Part shown: one piece after another, positions 63,265-64,000 of the stretch
Position numbering within the stretch: the stretch's first letter is position 1
Layout of the letters: every line of letters begins with the position of its first letter
DNA from: Fragum whitleyi
Taxonomy: Eukaryota > Mollusca > Bivalvia > Cardiida > Cardiidae
Length of the DNA: 64,000 nt
Assembly (NCBI GenBank): GCA_948146395.1
Contig: OX411547.1
Coordinates: forward strand, 28,271,114-28,335,113
Reading direction: 5' to 3'
Program-made: the position numbers and the translations under genes
The notes under the pieces: model-generated
What the model saw: only the letters and a program-made list of their open reading frames with translations
Databases searched by the model: none
Told to the model about the DNA's origin: nothing

Positions 63265-63735
63265 TACCCCAGTGAAAATATCAATTGAAATTTCACTGAT
63301 ATTTCACTGAGATTTCAGTGAAAAATCAGTGAAAGAAAGGGGCAAAATAACAGTGAAATTTCACTGAAGTTTCACCAAAATTTCAAAGAATTAACAGTGA
63401 ATTTCATCAAAATTTCAATGAAATCTCACCAAGATTCTATTGAAATTGAAATTATGGATTGAAATTTCAGTGAAATATCAGTGAAATATAGTGAAATATC
63501 AGTGAAATATAGTGAAATAACAGTGAAATTTCAGTGAGATATAGCAAAATATCAGTGAAAGAAAGGGGCAAAATAACAGTGAATTTCACCAAAATATCAG
63601 TGAATTTTCACCAAAGTTTCACAAAAATTTCAAAGAATTAACAGTGAATTTCACCAAAATCTCAGTGAATTTTCATCAAAATTTCATTGAATTACACTGA
63701 AAATTTAAAAGAATTAACACTGAATTTCATCAAGC
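63265..63735. repeat. Degenerate short-unit array, AATTTCACTGA / TCAGTGAAAT
   Basis: About 470 bp made almost wholly of TCAGTGAAAT, TTTCACTGA, CAAAATTTCA and close variants in both orientations. A higher-order copy (GAAAGGGGCAAAATAACAGT at 63334 and 63558) is spaced ~224 bp. No ORF. Confidence 0.85.
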
Positions 63736-63762
63736 TGGACAGACAAGTTGAAACCAATATTC

Positions 63763-63814
63763 CCCCTCTACTCCATAGGAGGGAAATACCCCTCTACTCC
63801 ATAGGAGGGAAATG
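63763..63814. repeat. 26-bp direct repeat, two units
   Basis: CCCCTCTACTCCATAGGAGG plus GAAATA/G, twice head to tail. Each unit contains a CTCC-atag-GAGG-like inverted pair. Confidence 0.85.
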
Positions 63815-64000
63815 TAATTACATACTAGTATCTATATGGTTGTCCGAATACGACTGACTCCAAACCAGATGTTTGACTTTGAGATGTGACCTTGACATAG
63901 GAACTTTAAGATTTTTTTTAAAAATCACATATCCTCATGATTGAGAACATATGAGCTATTTTGAAATCCATCTATTGATTTAGGAGTATTTGTCTTGACA

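Overview
The window reads as animal nuclear DNA from a mollusc, most likely a bivalve. It is AT-rich, its one recognisable host gene has small exons with GT-AG introns, and there are no operons. It is crowded with tRNA-headed SINEs, palindromic MITEs, and pearl-like elements (a GTCT/GTCC microsatellite followed by 145-180 bp core repeats) of the kind described from oysters and clams. No species is assigned.

Host genes. The left 9 kb carries the 5' part of CFAP91 (MAATS1), a radial-spoke/ciliary protein, on the minus strand. Seven coding exons join in perfect phase from an ATG at 9088 down to a donor at 23, giving about 270 N-terminal residues; the rest lies beyond the left edge. Upstream is a short, probably bidirectional promoter with an RFX-like half-site, a YY1-like site, an E-box and an E2F-like site. 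Two tentative plus-strand genes follow. Gene X has a non-coding exon ending at 9540 and phase-compatible coding exons at 9983, 12203, 12846 and 14599. Gene Y has an ATG exon at 15362 and a convincing coding exon at 22841. I recognise neither.

LTR retrotransposon. 37787-46583 is a complete Ty3/Gypsy-type element with ~804 bp LTRs and TATA target duplications. It has one intact 1695-codon ORF: protease, reverse transcriptase, RNase H, integrase, a chromodomain and a C-terminal extension I do not recognise. There is no gag or env ORF. The 839-nt leader has a plausible intron just ahead of the ATG. The 3' untranslated part holds a tandem row of tiny hairpins whose stems vary in a compensatory way. 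These features make the element the most unusual object in the window.

Repeats. The remainder is mostly non-autonomous elements: two TTAA-flanked (piggyBac-type) MITE families, hAT-type MITEs, 75-bp foldback elements, two elements sharing GTACYGTA termini (one CpG-rich), a 1-2 kb repeat present twice in inverted orientation, about ten SINE copies, and at least eleven pearl-like ends sharing TCT(T/A)GTT, often behind a hairpin. Apart from the LTR element I see no transposase or LINE coding sequence. Repeat boundaries were placed by eye and may be off by some bases.
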